This document shows, in pieces, positions 7,414-16,054 of a stretch of 64,000 nt of DNA; positions within the stretch are counted from its first letter, which is position 1; every line of letters begins with the position of its first letter. The stretch is from Salipiger thiooxidans (GTDB lineage Bacteria; Pseudomonadota; Alphaproteobacteria; Rhodobacterales; Rhodobacteraceae): contig NZ_FNAV01000017.1 of assembly GCF_900102075.1 (NCBI RefSeq), positions 1 through 64,000 on the forward strand, in the 5' to 3' direction. Both the position numbers and the translations under genes were made by a program. Below the pieces are notes generated by a model. It had not been told where the DNA came from. It searched no databases and saw nothing but the letters and a program-made list of their open reading frames with translations.

Positions 7414-9202
7414 GGGTGAAATCCTTTCCGAGATAGGCCTCGATCACGTGCGCGTCGCGGACCACGTCATGCGGGTCGCCCTGGGCGATGATCTGGCCGG
7501 AGTTGATGACGATGACCCGGTCCGACAGCGACATGACCGCCTGCATCACGTGCTCGATGGCGATGATGCTGACGCCGGTGTCGCGGATCGAGAGCATCAG
7601 GTCGACGGCGCGCCGCACGTCGGTCTGGTTGATCCCCGCCATGACCTCGTCGAGCAGCAGGATGCGCGGCTCCATGGCCATCACCCGCGCCACCTCGAGC
7701 CGCTTCAGCCCGCCGATGGTGAGACTCGACGCCTCGGCGTTGAGGTAGGGCCCGAGCCCCATGCGGTGCGCCGTCTCTCGGGCGGCCTCGCGCGCGTCGC
7801 CGACATGCGGGTGGCGGTGGAAGGCGCCGACCATGATGTTCTCTTCCACGGTCATCGCCGCGAAGGGCTGCACGATCTGGAAGGTGCGCCCGACACCGAT
7901 GCTGGCGAAATCGCCCGGGGTCACCGGCTGCTGCCATTCGCCCGAGGGCGACAGCACCGAGACCTTGCCCTCGTCCGGTTTCAGGAAGCCCGAGAGCATG
8001 TTGAAGACGGTGGTCTTGCCTGCGCCGTTGGGCCCGATGACGCCGAGAATCTCGCCCTCGCGCAGGGTGAAGCCCACGTCGTTGGTCACGTGCAGACCGC
8101 CGAAATGCTTCTGCAGCCCTTCGACCCGCATCACCTCGCGTCCCGCCTCGCGCGGCTCGGCCGAGCGCGGTGCGGCGGCGACGGGGGCTGCCTGCTCGCC
8201 CACGGTCTTGCCGGGGGCCGCGGTGAAGCGGTGGACCAGCCCCATGATGCCGTTGGGCAGGAACAGCACCACCAGCATCAGCACCACGCCGTAGACGAAG
8301 CCGTGCAGGCCGATGGCCTCGGAGCCGAGCGCGCCGCGGGCGAATTCGGTGATCGGCACCAGCAGCATGGCGCCCAGAAGCGGGCCCCAGACGGTGCCGA
8401 TACCGCCGATGAGGGCGAACATGGCGATCTGGATCGAGAACTGCAACGAGAACATCGACTCGGGCTCGATGAAGGTCAGGTACATGGCGTGGAAGGTGCC
8501 GACCATGGCCGAGAGCGCCGCCGAGACGGCCACCGCCATCAGCCGCACCTTGACGGTGCCCACGCCCGCCGCCTTCGCGGCGCTTTCACGCTCGCGGGTG
8601 GCGACGAGGTAGAAGCCCAGCCGGTGCGAGCGGATCGCCCAGGCCACGGCGAGGCAGACGAGCAACATCCCGAAGGCGATGAGCAGCGCGGGCAGACGCT
8701 CGCGGAAGACCATCCACTCCCAGCCGATCTTGAGCGGGATCATCAGGCCGGTGGCGCCGCCGGTGAGCTCGCGGAAATGCAGTGCAAGCACGCGGAACAC
8801 CTCTAGAAAGGCGATGGTGGCCAGCGCGAAGAACGGGCCGTGCAGCCTGAAGCAGGGCCACGAGACGACGATGGCCGCGACGACCGCCACGGCGGCGCCG
8901 GCGAACATGCCGATCCAGGGCGAGATGCCGAGGTTCACGAGGATCACCCCCGCGTAGCCGCCAATGCCGTAGAAGATCGCATGCCCGAGCGAGAGCTGCC
9001 CGGCGTAGCCGCCGACGATGTTCCACGCGGTCGAGAGCGCCGCGAAGATGCAGATGGTGATGAAGATGTGATAGACGAACTGGTCCCCCACCGCGACGGG
9101 CACGGCGACGAGGCCCGCCAGCAGAACGGCGACGGCGATCAGCCCCAGCCGGTGCGCCGTCATCGGGGTGTCGGAGGCGCGGGTCATGGTGGTCTCGGTC
9201 AT
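7406..9202 (-). CDS. Fused LivM permease–LivG ATPase
   Basis: A 598-residue single polypeptide combines two usually separate subunits. Residues about 20–330 are a LivM permease with repeated hydrophobic helices and the loop GYAGQLSLGHAIFYGIGGYA. After an Ala/Pro-rich linker at about 335–350 comes a LivG ATPase (about 355–598) with Walker A GPNGAGKTT, GRTFQIVQPF, a signature-like LTIGGLKRLEVAR and Walker B ILLLDEVMAGI. No stop codon or frameshift separates the parts. The ABC signature is unusual (LTIGG in place of the common L-x-x-G-Q pattern), but LivG proteins vary here. It overlaps livH upstream and livF downstream by a few bases. Confidence 0.92.
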   Translation of the reverse strand: MTETTMTRASDTPMTAHRLGLIAVAVLLAGLVAVPVAVGDQFVYHIFITICIFAALSTAWNIVGGYAGQLSLGHAIFYGIGGYAGVILVNLGISPWIGMFAGAAVAVVAAIVVSWPCFRLHGPFFALATIAFLEVFRVLALHFRELTGGATGLMIPLKIGWEWMVFRERLPALLIAFGMLLVCLAVAWAIRSHRLGFYLVATRERESAAKAAGVGTVKVRLMAVAVSAALSAMVGTFHAMYLTFIEPESMFSLQFSIQIAMFALIGGIGTVWGPLLGAMLLVPITEFARGALGSEAIGLHGFVYGVVLMLVVLFLPNGIMGLVHRFTAAPGKTVGEQAAPVAAAPRSAEPREAGREVMRVEGLQKHFGGLHVTNDVGFTLREGEILGVIGPNGAGKTTVFNMLSGFLKPDEGKVSVLSPSGEWQQPVTPGDFASIGVGRTFQIVQPFAAMTVEENIMVGAFHRHPHVGDAREAARETAHRMGLGPYLNAEASSLTIGGLKRLEVARVMAMEPRILLLDEVMAGINQTDVRRAVDLMLSIRDTGVSIIAIEHVMQAVMSLSDRVIVINSGQIIAQGDPHDVVRDAHVIEAYLGKDFTHA

Positions 9203-10086
9203 GGCGATACGTGGCTCAGGTTCATGCGGGTGCCGAACAGGCCCGACGGTTTCAGGATGAGGATGAGCAGGAAGATCGTGAACACCACGGCCTCGCGCAG
9301 GTCCGAGCCGATGTAGAAGCCCGAGAGCGCGTCAACGAGACCAATCACCAGTGCGCCGAAGAAGGCGCCGGGGATCGAGCCGAGCCCGCCGAGCACGACG
9401 CAGACGAAGGCGATGAGCACGAAGTAGGTGCCGATGGTGGGCGAGGTCGGATAGAGCGGCGCGATCAGCGACGAGCCGAGGCCCACGCAGGCGGCGCCGA
9501 TGCCGAAGGTCAGGATGTAGATGAACTTGTCGTTGATCCCCATGAGCCGGGCGGCGGCCCGGTTCTGCGCGGTGGCCCGGATGGCGCGGCCGGTGCGGGT
9601 CTTCTTCATGAAGAGCTGCAGCCCGATCACCAGCGCCACGGCGGCAGCAAGGACCCAGAGCTGGCCGGTGAGGATGCGCACCTCGCCCAGCATCACCTGG
9701 CTGCGCACGCCGTGCGCGGGCGTGTTGGCGATGTCGGCGCCGAAGATCAGCAGCGCGAGGTTCATCAGCGCGGTCGACAGGCCCACGGTGGCGAAGATCT
9801 GCACGTGCTCGTCACGCGCCGACATCAGCGGCTGGATCAGCAACCGCTGGGTGAGCGCCCCCAGCACGAAGAGCGCGGGCGCCACGGCGGCGGCGGTCAG
9901 GTAGGGGTGCACGTCCAGCCCGGTGCTCAGCAGGAAGCTGAGATACATGCCGACCATGAGGAATTCGCCATGGGCGAAGTTGATCACCTTGACGATGCCG
10001 AAGATCAGGGTGAGCCCGACCGCCACGATGGCGAAGAGCCCGCCGAGCATCAGCCCGTTGGCGACAATCTGAAGAAAGGTGTCCAT
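9199..10086 (-). CDS. livH: Liv-type ABC transporter permease (LivH)
   Basis: A 295-residue inner-membrane permease with about eight hydrophobic helices. The family hallmark is near the N-terminus (LMLGGLFAIVAVGLTLIFGI then NFAHGEFLMVGMY), and a second conserved loop ARLMGIN follows ATAQNRAA. It pairs with the LivM half of the following fusion protein to form the membrane channel. The 4-base overlap with the livM/G start indicates coupled translation. A 71-base gap separates it from the binding-protein gene. Confidence 0.93.
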   Translation of the reverse strand: MDTFLQIVANGLMLGGLFAIVAVGLTLIFGIVKVINFAHGEFLMVGMYLSFLLSTGLDVHPYLTAAAVAPALFVLGALTQRLLIQPLMSARDEHVQIFATVGLSTALMNLALLIFGADIANTPAHGVRSQVMLGEVRILTGQLWVLAAAVALVIGLQLFMKKTRTGRAIRATAQNRAAARLMGINDKFIYILTFGIGAACVGLGSSLIAPLYPTSPTIGTYFVLIAFVCVVLGGLGSIPGAFFGALVIGLVDALSGFYIGSDLREAVVFTIFLLILILKPSGLFGTRMNLSHVSP

Positions 10087-10157
10087 GTCTCGCGCGTCTC
10101 CGGTAAGGGGTCGCGCCGGGCCGCCCGGCGAGGTGCGGACGGCCCGGCTCGCTGGCG

Positions 10158-11354
10158 TCAGTCGCCGATCTGGAACTCGGCCACGGCGGCGTCACGCGGG
10201 TAGACGGTGACGAGCTTGCCGTCCTGCCACTGCATGCCCATCATCATCGCGCGGTCGTTCTGGTTGTGCTCGCCGAAGTGCACGCCATAGCCCGCGGCGG
10301 TCGCGCCCGAGGGAATGTCGATGGCCTTCGCCGCGGCGACGATCTGGTCAGGCTCGAAGCCCTCGCCCGCGCCGATGCCCTCGAGCACCGCCATCGCGCC
10401 CACGTAGTTGTTGAGTGAGTGGCCCGAGCGCGGATCCTCGCCGTACTTGGCCTGATAGGCGGCAAGGAAGTCCTCGAGCCCCGGGGTGAACTCGGTGTTG
10501 ACCGCGTATTGGGTGAAGTCCACGTCGAGCACGCCGTCCATCTTGTCGCCCACCGCCTCGGCGGTCGCGGTCAGCGAGTAGCCGCCGCCGCCGCCGATGA
10601 TCGCGTCGGGCTCGAAACCGGCCTCGGCGGACTGGTTCAGGAACAGCACGGAGTCGTTCTGGTACGAGGTCTGCAGCACGATGTTGACGCCGCGGTCCTT
10701 GAGGTCGAGCACCAGCGAGGACATGTCGACGGTCGAGGTCGGGTAGCCCTGCACGGTGGCGATGTTGAGCCCCTTCTCGGCGCCGTAGCGTTCCTGGTGA
10801 CCGGCGACCGAGGTGCCATAGGCGCTGTCCTCGTGGATCACCCCGATCACGAGGTCCTCGGGCGCGACGCCGAGGCCGGGCGCGATCTCGTCGACGATCA
10901 TGTCGATGGTCATGATCCCCATGGTCTCGGCGGTGGGGTTGGTGCGGAAGAGGTACTGCAGGTCACGCCCCGTCACCTCGTCGGCCACCGCGCCGAGCTC
11001 GAAATAGGGAATGCCGGACAGCTCGGCCACCTGGCTCGCCGCGATGGAGCGGGACGAGGAATAGGTGCCGAGGATCGCCTTCACGCCCTCGCGGCTGATC
11101 AGGCGGCGGGCCTCGCCGATGGCCTGGTTGTTGTCGACCGCATCGCCGCGGACGAGCTCGATCTGCTCGCCCTTGATGCCGCCCGCGGCGTTGATCTCGT
11201 CGACCGCGATCTCGACCCCGCGGAAGCTCTCCTCGCCCAGCAGGGCAAGCCCGCCCGAGAACGGGTAGAGCGCGCCGAACTTGACGTCCGCATGGGCGGC
11301 CCCCGCGAGCAGCGCGGCGGCGGCGGTGGCCGTGAGCAATGATTTCAGTTTCAT
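10158..11354 (-). CDS. Periplasmic substrate-binding protein of the Liv-type importer
   Basis: A 398-residue protein with a Sec signal peptide (MKLKSLLTATAAAALLAGAAHA, cleavage likely after AHA). The mature part has the LivK/peripla_BP_6 layout: KFGALYPFSGGLALLGEES, AVDEINAAGGIKGEQIEL, a central TYSSSRSIAASQVAELSGIP and VIHEDSAYGTSV. It captures the substrate in the periplasm and presents it to LivH/LivM. The sequence does not reveal the ligand. A ribosome-binding site (AGGGAGGAAGACC) lies directly upstream of the ATG, supporting this start. A longer gap (47 bases) separates it from the TPP enzyme. Confidence 0.92.
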   Translation of the reverse strand: MKLKSLLTATAAAALLAGAAHADVKFGALYPFSGGLALLGEESFRGVEIAVDEINAAGGIKGEQIELVRGDAVDNNQAIGEARRLISREGVKAILGTYSSSRSIAASQVAELSGIPYFELGAVADEVTGRDLQYLFRTNPTAETMGIMTIDMIVDEIAPGLGVAPEDLVIGVIHEDSAYGTSVAGHQERYGAEKGLNIATVQGYPTSTVDMSSLVLDLKDRGVNIVLQTSYQNDSVLFLNQSAEAGFEPDAIIGGGGGYSLTATAEAVGDKMDGVLDVDFTQYAVNTEFTPGLEDFLAAYQAKYGEDPRSGHSLNNYVGAMAVLEGIGAGEGFEPDQIVAAAKAIDIPSGATAAGYGVHFGEHNQNDRAMMMGMQWQDGKLVTVYPRDAAVAEFQIGD

Positions 11355-11400
11355 ATGGTCTTCCTCCCTTTGGTCGGGCCCTCCAGCCCGGTCAATGCGC

Positions 11401-13131
11401 TCAGTAGTCGAGCGCCTCCTTGCCTTGAAAAACGGTGACCGGCGGGTGCGCCCGCTCGTCCGTCACCACGTCGATGACGGTCACCTCGGCCTTGCCCATC
11501 GCCTCCTCCAGCGCGGGCAGGAACTGGTCGGGTGTCTCCACCCGGACGCCGTTGCAGCCCACGGCGCGGGCGATGGCGGCATGGTCGACGGCGGTGAAAT
11601 GCACCACGTCGGTGTGGTCGCCGAAGAGGCTCAGCTCGGCGTGCTTCTGGTAGCCGAGGATCTGGTTGTTGAGCACGATCACCACCACCGGCAGCTTCAT
11701 GCGCCGGGCGGTCTCGAGCTCGCCCCAGACATGGCCGAAGCCGCCGTCGCCGGTGAGGCAGACCACCGGGGCGTCGGGGCTCGCGGCCTTGGCGCCAAGC
11801 GCGAAGGGCAGCCCCCAGCCAAGCCCGGCAAGGCCCCGTGGCGTCAGGAAGCGCTGGCCGGCGCGGCGCGCGGTCAGGCCATTGGCGATCCAGATCGAGG
11901 AATAGCTCGCATCGGCCACGGTGATCGCGGTCTCGGGCAGCACGCCGTCGAGGTCGCGCATCAGCCGCTCGGGCCGGATCGGCGCCGCGTCCCAGTCGAT
12001 CAGCGTCTCCATGTCGCGCTCATGCGCGGCGCGGCCCTCGGCGATGCGGGTCTCCAGCGCGGGCCTGCGGGTATGGATGGCGGAAAGGTCTGCGGCCTCG
12101 AGCGCTTCGCGAAGCTGGGTCAGCACCAGCCGCGCGTCGCCCTTGAGCCGCAGCGCCTCGTAGTTGCGGCCGATCTCGCTGCCGTCGATGTCGATGTGGA
12201 TGTAACGCGCGCCCTTGGGGTAGAGCGACCAGCTGTCGGTGCCGTTCTGGTTGGTGCGGTTGCCGACCAGCAACACCACGTCGGCGTCGGTGACCAGCTC
12301 GCGCTGGTGCGAGGCCCGCCCGCCCGGCGCCATGAAGTAGCCGACGACACCCAGCGATAGCGGATGGGTCTCGGCGACCGTGCCCTTGCCCATGACCGTG
12401 GTGGCCACCGGCAGCCCCAGCTCCTGCAACCGGCCGAGCGCCTCGACCGCCTGCGAGCCATGCACGCCGCCGCCAGCGATCACCAGCGGGCGCTTCGCCC
12501 CGGCGATGAGTTTCGCCGCCTCGGCGACGCACGCGGGGTCCGCGCCCATCCGGTCGAGCGGCCAGACCCCGAGGTCGGCCTGCCGGCGCGGCGCATCGGC
12601 CGCCAGCTCGGGGCGTTCGTCCAGCACGTCGAGCGGCACCAACAGCACCGCGGGGCCCGGACGGCCCGAGGCGGCGGCGGTGAAGGCCATGTCGATGTAG
12701 TCGTCGATGCGGTCCACGTCCGCCACCCGGCGCACCCATTTCGACACGCCCCCGAAGAGCGCGAAATGGTCCATCTCCTGGAAGGCGTTCTTGTCGGTGA
12801 ACTTGCGGTGCACGTCCTGCACGATCGCCACCACCGGCACCGAGGCCTTGAGCGCTTCGGCCAGCCCCGGCACCAGCAGCGTCGCCGCCGGGCCGTTCTG
12901 GGCGGTGACCACGGGCACGCGCCCCGAGATCCGCGCATAGGCGTCGGCCATGGCCGCGCCGCCGTTCTCGGTGCGGTAGCCGACCTGCCGGATGCCGTAA
13001 TGCGGGGCCGCGAGGATCAGAGCCGAGGGCAGCGACTGCCCGAAGATCTCGGTGACGCCGTGGCGGGCAAGCGCCGCGGCCATGACATGGGCGCCGGTGG
13101 TGTTCGCGGTGGGGTGGTCCATGACGGTCAT
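11401..13131 (-). CDS. TPP-dependent enzyme, acetolactate synthase-like
   Basis: A 576-residue member of the pyruvate-oxidase/acetolactate-synthase fold. The N-terminal Pyr domain carries the catalytic Glu (E55 in YRTENGGAAMADAY). The middle domain follows (GGGVHGSQAVEALGRL). The C-terminal PP domain has the TPP/Mg motif GDGGFGHVWGEL followed by VLNNQILGYQ. Such enzymes decarboxylate 2-oxo acids, ligate or cleave C–C bonds, or hydrolyse cyclic 1,2-diones. It is not the biosynthetic IlvB/IlvI: there is no small subunit gene, and it sits among importer and dehydrogenase genes. It is also clearly different from Xsc at 20687–22465. The substrate cannot be read from sequence. Confidence 0.85.
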   Translation of the reverse strand: MTVMDHPTANTTGAHVMAAALARHGVTEIFGQSLPSALILAAPHYGIRQVGYRTENGGAAMADAYARISGRVPVVTAQNGPAATLLVPGLAEALKASVPVVAIVQDVHRKFTDKNAFQEMDHFALFGGVSKWVRRVADVDRIDDYIDMAFTAAASGRPGPAVLLVPLDVLDERPELAADAPRRQADLGVWPLDRMGADPACVAEAAKLIAGAKRPLVIAGGGVHGSQAVEALGRLQELGLPVATTVMGKGTVAETHPLSLGVVGYFMAPGGRASHQRELVTDADVVLLVGNRTNQNGTDSWSLYPKGARYIHIDIDGSEIGRNYEALRLKGDARLVLTQLREALEAADLSAIHTRRPALETRIAEGRAAHERDMETLIDWDAAPIRPERLMRDLDGVLPETAITVADASYSSIWIANGLTARRAGQRFLTPRGLAGLGWGLPFALGAKAASPDAPVVCLTGDGGFGHVWGELETARRMKLPVVVIVLNNQILGYQKHAELSLFGDHTDVVHFTAVDHAAIARAVGCNGVRVETPDQFLPALEEAMGKAEVTVIDVVTDERAHPPVTVFQGKEALDY

Positions 13132-13134
13132 GGC

Positions 13135-14136
13135 TCAGGTCTCCGGTTTCATGAGAAGGACGATCTTGCCCACGTGCGACCCGCCATCCATGCGGGCGTG
13201 CGCGCGGGCCACGTCTTCGAGGGCAAATGTCGAGTCGATGGGCGGGCGGACGGCACCGCTGGCGAGCAGCGGCACCACGTGTTCGGTGAGCGCGCGGGCG
13301 AGCTTGGCCTTCATCTCCACCGGCCGCGCCCGCAGGGTCGAGGCGGTGATGGTGCCGCGCTTCATCAGCAGCGGCAGGAAGTCGACCTCGGCCTTGCTGC
13401 CCTGCTGGAAGGCGATCTGCGAGATCCGCCCGTCGGCGGCCAGCAGCTCGATGTTGCGCTGGATGTAGGAGCCGCCGACCATGTCGAGGATCACGTCCGG
13501 ACCCCTGCCCCCGGTCAGCTCGCGCGCCACCTCGACGAAATCCTGCGTCCGGTAGTTGATGGCGTGATCCGCCCCCAGATCGCGCGCCGCCTGGCACTTG
13601 CCGTCGCTGCCGGCGGTGACGATCACCGTGGAGCCGAGCGCCTTGGCAAGCTGGATCGCGGTGGTGCCGATGCCCGAGGTGCCGCCGTGGACCAGCAGCG
13701 TCTCGCCCGGCTTCAGCGCCGCGCGTTCGAAGACGTTGGACCAGACCGTGAAGAAGGTCTCGGGCACCGCCCCCGCCTCGGCCAAGCTGAGACTGCGCGG
13801 CACCGGAATGGCGATGGGCGCGTCAAGCAGCGCCCAGTCGGCATAGGCGCCGGAATGCACGAGGCCCATCACCCGGTCGCCGATGGCAAAGCCTGTGACG
13901 CCCTCGCCAAGCCTTGCCACGACGCCCGCAAGCTCGAGCCCGAAGACCTCGGAGGCGCCCGGCGGCGGCGGGTAATTGCCCTGCCTCTGCATCACGTCGG
14001 GACGGTTGATCCCCGCCGCGTGCACCTCGATCAGCAACTGGCCGGGGCCGGGCTCGGGGCGTGTCGTTTCGATCACCCGCAGCACCTCGGGCCCGCCGGC
14101 GCCCTCGGCGATCACGGCTCGCGTCGTTTCGGTCAT
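13135..14136 (-). CDS. NAD(P)H-quinone oxidoreductase / zeta-crystallin-like MDR protein
   Basis: A 333-residue zinc-free medium-chain dehydrogenase/reductase. It begins TTRAVIAEGAGGPEVLRV, has INRPDVMQRQGNYPPPPG in the catalytic domain and the NADPH motif LVHGGTSGIGTTAIQLAKAL, typical of the QOR/PIG3 group. Zn ligand positions are absent. These enzymes reduce quinones or activated C=C bonds. In this operon it may reduce an enone intermediate. It overlaps the Zn-alcohol dehydrogenase by 4 bases and precedes the TPP enzyme by 3 bases. Confidence 0.88.
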   Translation of the reverse strand: MTETTRAVIAEGAGGPEVLRVIETTRPEPGPGQLLIEVHAAGINRPDVMQRQGNYPPPPGASEVFGLELAGVVARLGEGVTGFAIGDRVMGLVHSGAYADWALLDAPIAIPVPRSLSLAEAGAVPETFFTVWSNVFERAALKPGETLLVHGGTSGIGTTAIQLAKALGSTVIVTAGSDGKCQAARDLGADHAINYRTQDFVEVARELTGGRGPDVILDMVGGSYIQRNIELLAADGRISQIAFQQGSKAEVDFLPLLMKRGTITASTLRARPVEMKAKLARALTEHVVPLLASGAVRPPIDSTFALEDVARAHARMDGGSHVGKIVLLMKPET

Positions 14137-15188
14137 GTGGTCTGTCCTTCCAGGTCGTCGGGGTGCAGCAGCACCTTCATCGCGCCGCCCGAGCGGGCGA
14201 GGTCGAAGGCCTCGACCCCGCGGCTCAGCGGCAGGCGGTGGGTGATCAGGTGGGAGAGCGCCTCGCCGCGCCGTCCGAGCAGCGCGATGGCCTCGGCAAA
14301 GGCGGCCTCGGTGGTGTCATGGGCGCCGCGCAGCTGCTTCTTCTCGCGCACCAGCCGCGACAGGTCGATCTCGAACGGCCGGGCATGGATGCCGGCGGCA
14401 ACGAAGACGCCCTCGGGGCGCAGTACCTCGAGCCCCTGCGCCACCGAAGCGGCGGCGCCCGTGGCCTCGATCACCCGGTCGCACCGCGTCCCAAAGCGGG
14501 CGCGGACCGCGGCATCGAGCGTCGTCCCGGAAAGGTCGCAGGTTGCGGCGATGCCCATGCGCGTGGCGATGGCCAGCCGTTCGGCATCGTCGAGACCCAC
14601 GAGCAGCACCTCGGCGCCGCGCTCCTGCGCCACGAAGGCGATCGCCGCGCCGATCGGCCCCGGCCCCAGCACCACCACCCGGTCACCGGACTGCGTGCCC
14701 GACACGTCCACCGCGTTCACCGCGATGGCGAGCGGCTCGGACAGCGCCGCGAGATCGTCTTCCAGTGTTTCGGGAATGCGGTGCAGCACGCGCTCGGGCA
14801 CCCGCACCCGCTCGGCAAAACCACCGTCGCGGTGCAGGCCCACGATACGCCGCGCCTCGCAGGCCGAGGGGCGCCCGGCCCGGCAACCGTCGCAGGTGCC
14901 GCAGGGCAGCGTCGGCCAGCACACCACCCGGTCGCCCGGGACCAGGGCGGTGACGCCCGCGCCCACGGCCACCACGCGGCCGGCAAACTCGTGCCCGATG
15001 GTCAGCGGCAGGAAGGGCTCCATGAAGCCGTAGCTCGGGTCCCATGCCACCGCGTGCAGGTCGCTGCCGCAGATCCCCGCGGCACGGATCGCCACCTCAA
15101 CCTCGCCCTCGGCGGGCAGCGGTTCGGCATATCCGGTGGTGACGAGGTCCACACCTCGCCCGGCACGTGTCTTGCGTAGTGCAAGCAT
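14133..15188 (-). CDS. Zinc-dependent alcohol (sorbitol/threonine-type) dehydrogenase
   Basis: About 351 residues from the Met at 15188. An upstream in-frame ATG at 15224 would add 12 residues without family similarity, and the sequence GGGAGGAGAGACCC just before 15188 is a good ribosome-binding site. Catalytic Zn ligands are in GICGSDLH and GHEFAG. The structural Zn site is the four-Cys loop CGTCDGCRAGRPSAC. The NAD fold is VLGPGPIGAAIAFVAQERG. It oxidises a secondary alcohol, probably of a polyol-like substrate. It is the first gene of the ten-gene operon and divergent from the GntR regulator. Confidence 0.9.
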   Translation of the reverse strand: MLALRKTRAGRGVDLVTTGYAEPLPAEGEVEVAIRAAGICGSDLHAVAWDPSYGFMEPFLPLTIGHEFAGRVVAVGAGVTALVPGDRVVCWPTLPCGTCDGCRAGRPSACEARRIVGLHRDGGFAERVRVPERVLHRIPETLEDDLAALSEPLAIAVNAVDVSGTQSGDRVVVLGPGPIGAAIAFVAQERGAEVLLVGLDDAERLAIATRMGIAATCDLSGTTLDAAVRARFGTRCDRVIEATGAAASVAQGLEVLRPEGVFVAAGIHARPFEIDLSRLVREKKQLRGAHDTTEAAFAEAIALLGRRGEALSHLITHRLPLSRGVEAFDLARSGGAMKVLLHPDDLEGQTT

Positions 15189-15275
15189 CGTCGGGTCTCT
15201 CCTCCCTTTGCCCGCGCTCTCCATTCGCGGGGTGGCCGGAATGATTTTCTGGCCAACGACTCGTTTATGTTTTAT

Positions 15276-15287
15276 TTGTTATAACAA
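15276..15287. promoter_or_regulatory. Probable GntR-family operator (perfect 12-bp palindrome)
   Basis: TTGTTATAACAA is a perfect palindrome in an A+T-rich island (about 15240–15295) within the divergent promoter between the dehydrogenase operon and the GntR gene. It fits the T-x-GT…AC-x-A pattern known for FadR/FCD-subfamily GntR regulators. It lies 22 bases before the regulator's start codon, so autoregulation by steric block is plausible. No binding data exist here; this is inference from pattern and position. Confidence 0.6.
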
Positions 15288-15309
15288 GTAAAGAGGAGGA
15301 TCGCGCAGC

Positions 15310-16020
15310 ATGTCCGGCAGCAAGGCAAAGTCTGGAAAAGTCTCTGACATTTCAGGGGACTGGATCACGCCCATCGAGCGCGAGAACCTTGGCGACCGCG
15401 CTTACACCACGATTCGGAACGCGCTGATGCGCGGCCAGCTGAAGCCCGGAGAGCGGCTGCGCCTGCGCCCGCTCTCCGAGCGGTTCGGGATTTCGCTCAC
15501 ACCGATGCGCGAGGCGCTGATGCGGCTGGTGTTCGAACGCGCCATGGTCTTCGACGAGCGCGGCACCGCGGTGGTGCCCGACCTGACGCTCGCCCAGCTG
15601 CAGGAGATCCGCAGCATCCGCATGGATCTCGAGGGCAAGGCCGCGGCCTCGGCTGCCACCCATGTCACCGCCGAGGAACTGCAAGAGCTGCGCGACATCC
15701 AGACCGGCATCGCCGACTGTCACGCCCGCAAGTCCTTTGCCGACGCGGTGCACCTCAACACCGAGTTCCACCTGCTGCTGTGCCGGGCGGGACGGCTGCC
15801 GATCACCTACGATCTGGTCGAGAAGCTCTGGGTGCGCTGCGGCCCGATCCTGTCGCATCTCTACGACGCGGGCGTGCCCGCCGACTGGGTGCCGCACCCG
15901 CACGAGCGCATCATCGACGCGCTCGAGACCGGCGACGCCACCGCCGCCGAGGCAGGCATCCGCTTCGACATCGAGATGGGCGGACAGGGCCTGCTGATCC
16001 ACGTGGCCGAGCACGAATGA
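15310..16020 (+). CDS. GntR-family (FCD domain) transcriptional regulator
   Basis: 236 residues. The N-terminal winged helix shows RAYTTIRNALMRGQLKPGER and LSERFGISLTPMREALMRL (recognition helix). The C-terminal all-helical FCD ligand domain includes the metal-binding His pattern (HLNTEFHLLL, HPHERIIDALE). A strong ribosome-binding site (AAGAGGAGGA) lies 9 bases before the ATG. It is divergent from the ten-gene catabolic/transport operon and is most likely its ligand-responsive repressor. FCD regulators commonly bind organic acids, which fits an acid or hydroxy-acid inducer. Confidence 0.92.
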   Translation: MSGSKAKSGKVSDISGDWITPIERENLGDRAYTTIRNALMRGQLKPGERLRLRPLSERFGISLTPMREALMRLVFERAMVFDERGTAVVPDLTLAQLQEIRSIRMDLEGKAAASAATHVTAEELQELRDIQTGIADCHARKSFADAVHLNTEFHLLLCRAGRLPITYDLVEKLWVRCGPILSHLYDAGVPADWVPHPHERIIDALETGDATAAEAGIRFDIEMGGQGLLIHVAEHE

Positions 16021-16029
16021 CACCGGCCC

Positions 16030-16048
16030 GCCGGGCGGCAAGCCCGGC
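16030..16048. terminator. Stem-loop between convergent genes
   Basis: GCCGGGC (16030–16036) and GCCCGGC (16042–16048) form a perfect 7-bp stem with a 5-base loop, located between the stop of the GntR gene and the stop of the convergent 749-residue gene. There is no T-run on either strand, so intrinsic termination would be weak. The position suits a bidirectional terminator. Confidence 0.4.
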
Positions 16049-16054
16049 CGCAGG

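Noticed and set aside
12364-15179. Long plus-strand open frames opposite the TPP and dehydrogenase genes
   Set aside because: Same antisense-shadow composition; the minus-strand products carry full family motifs and operon-type overlaps.
3401-15188. Second sulfonate or taurine pathway
   Set aside because: The TPP enzyme lacks the Xsc-specific VFRNYQWGAEK region, and there is no sulfonate-specific gene such as a sulfolyase or taurine dehydrogenase in the operon.
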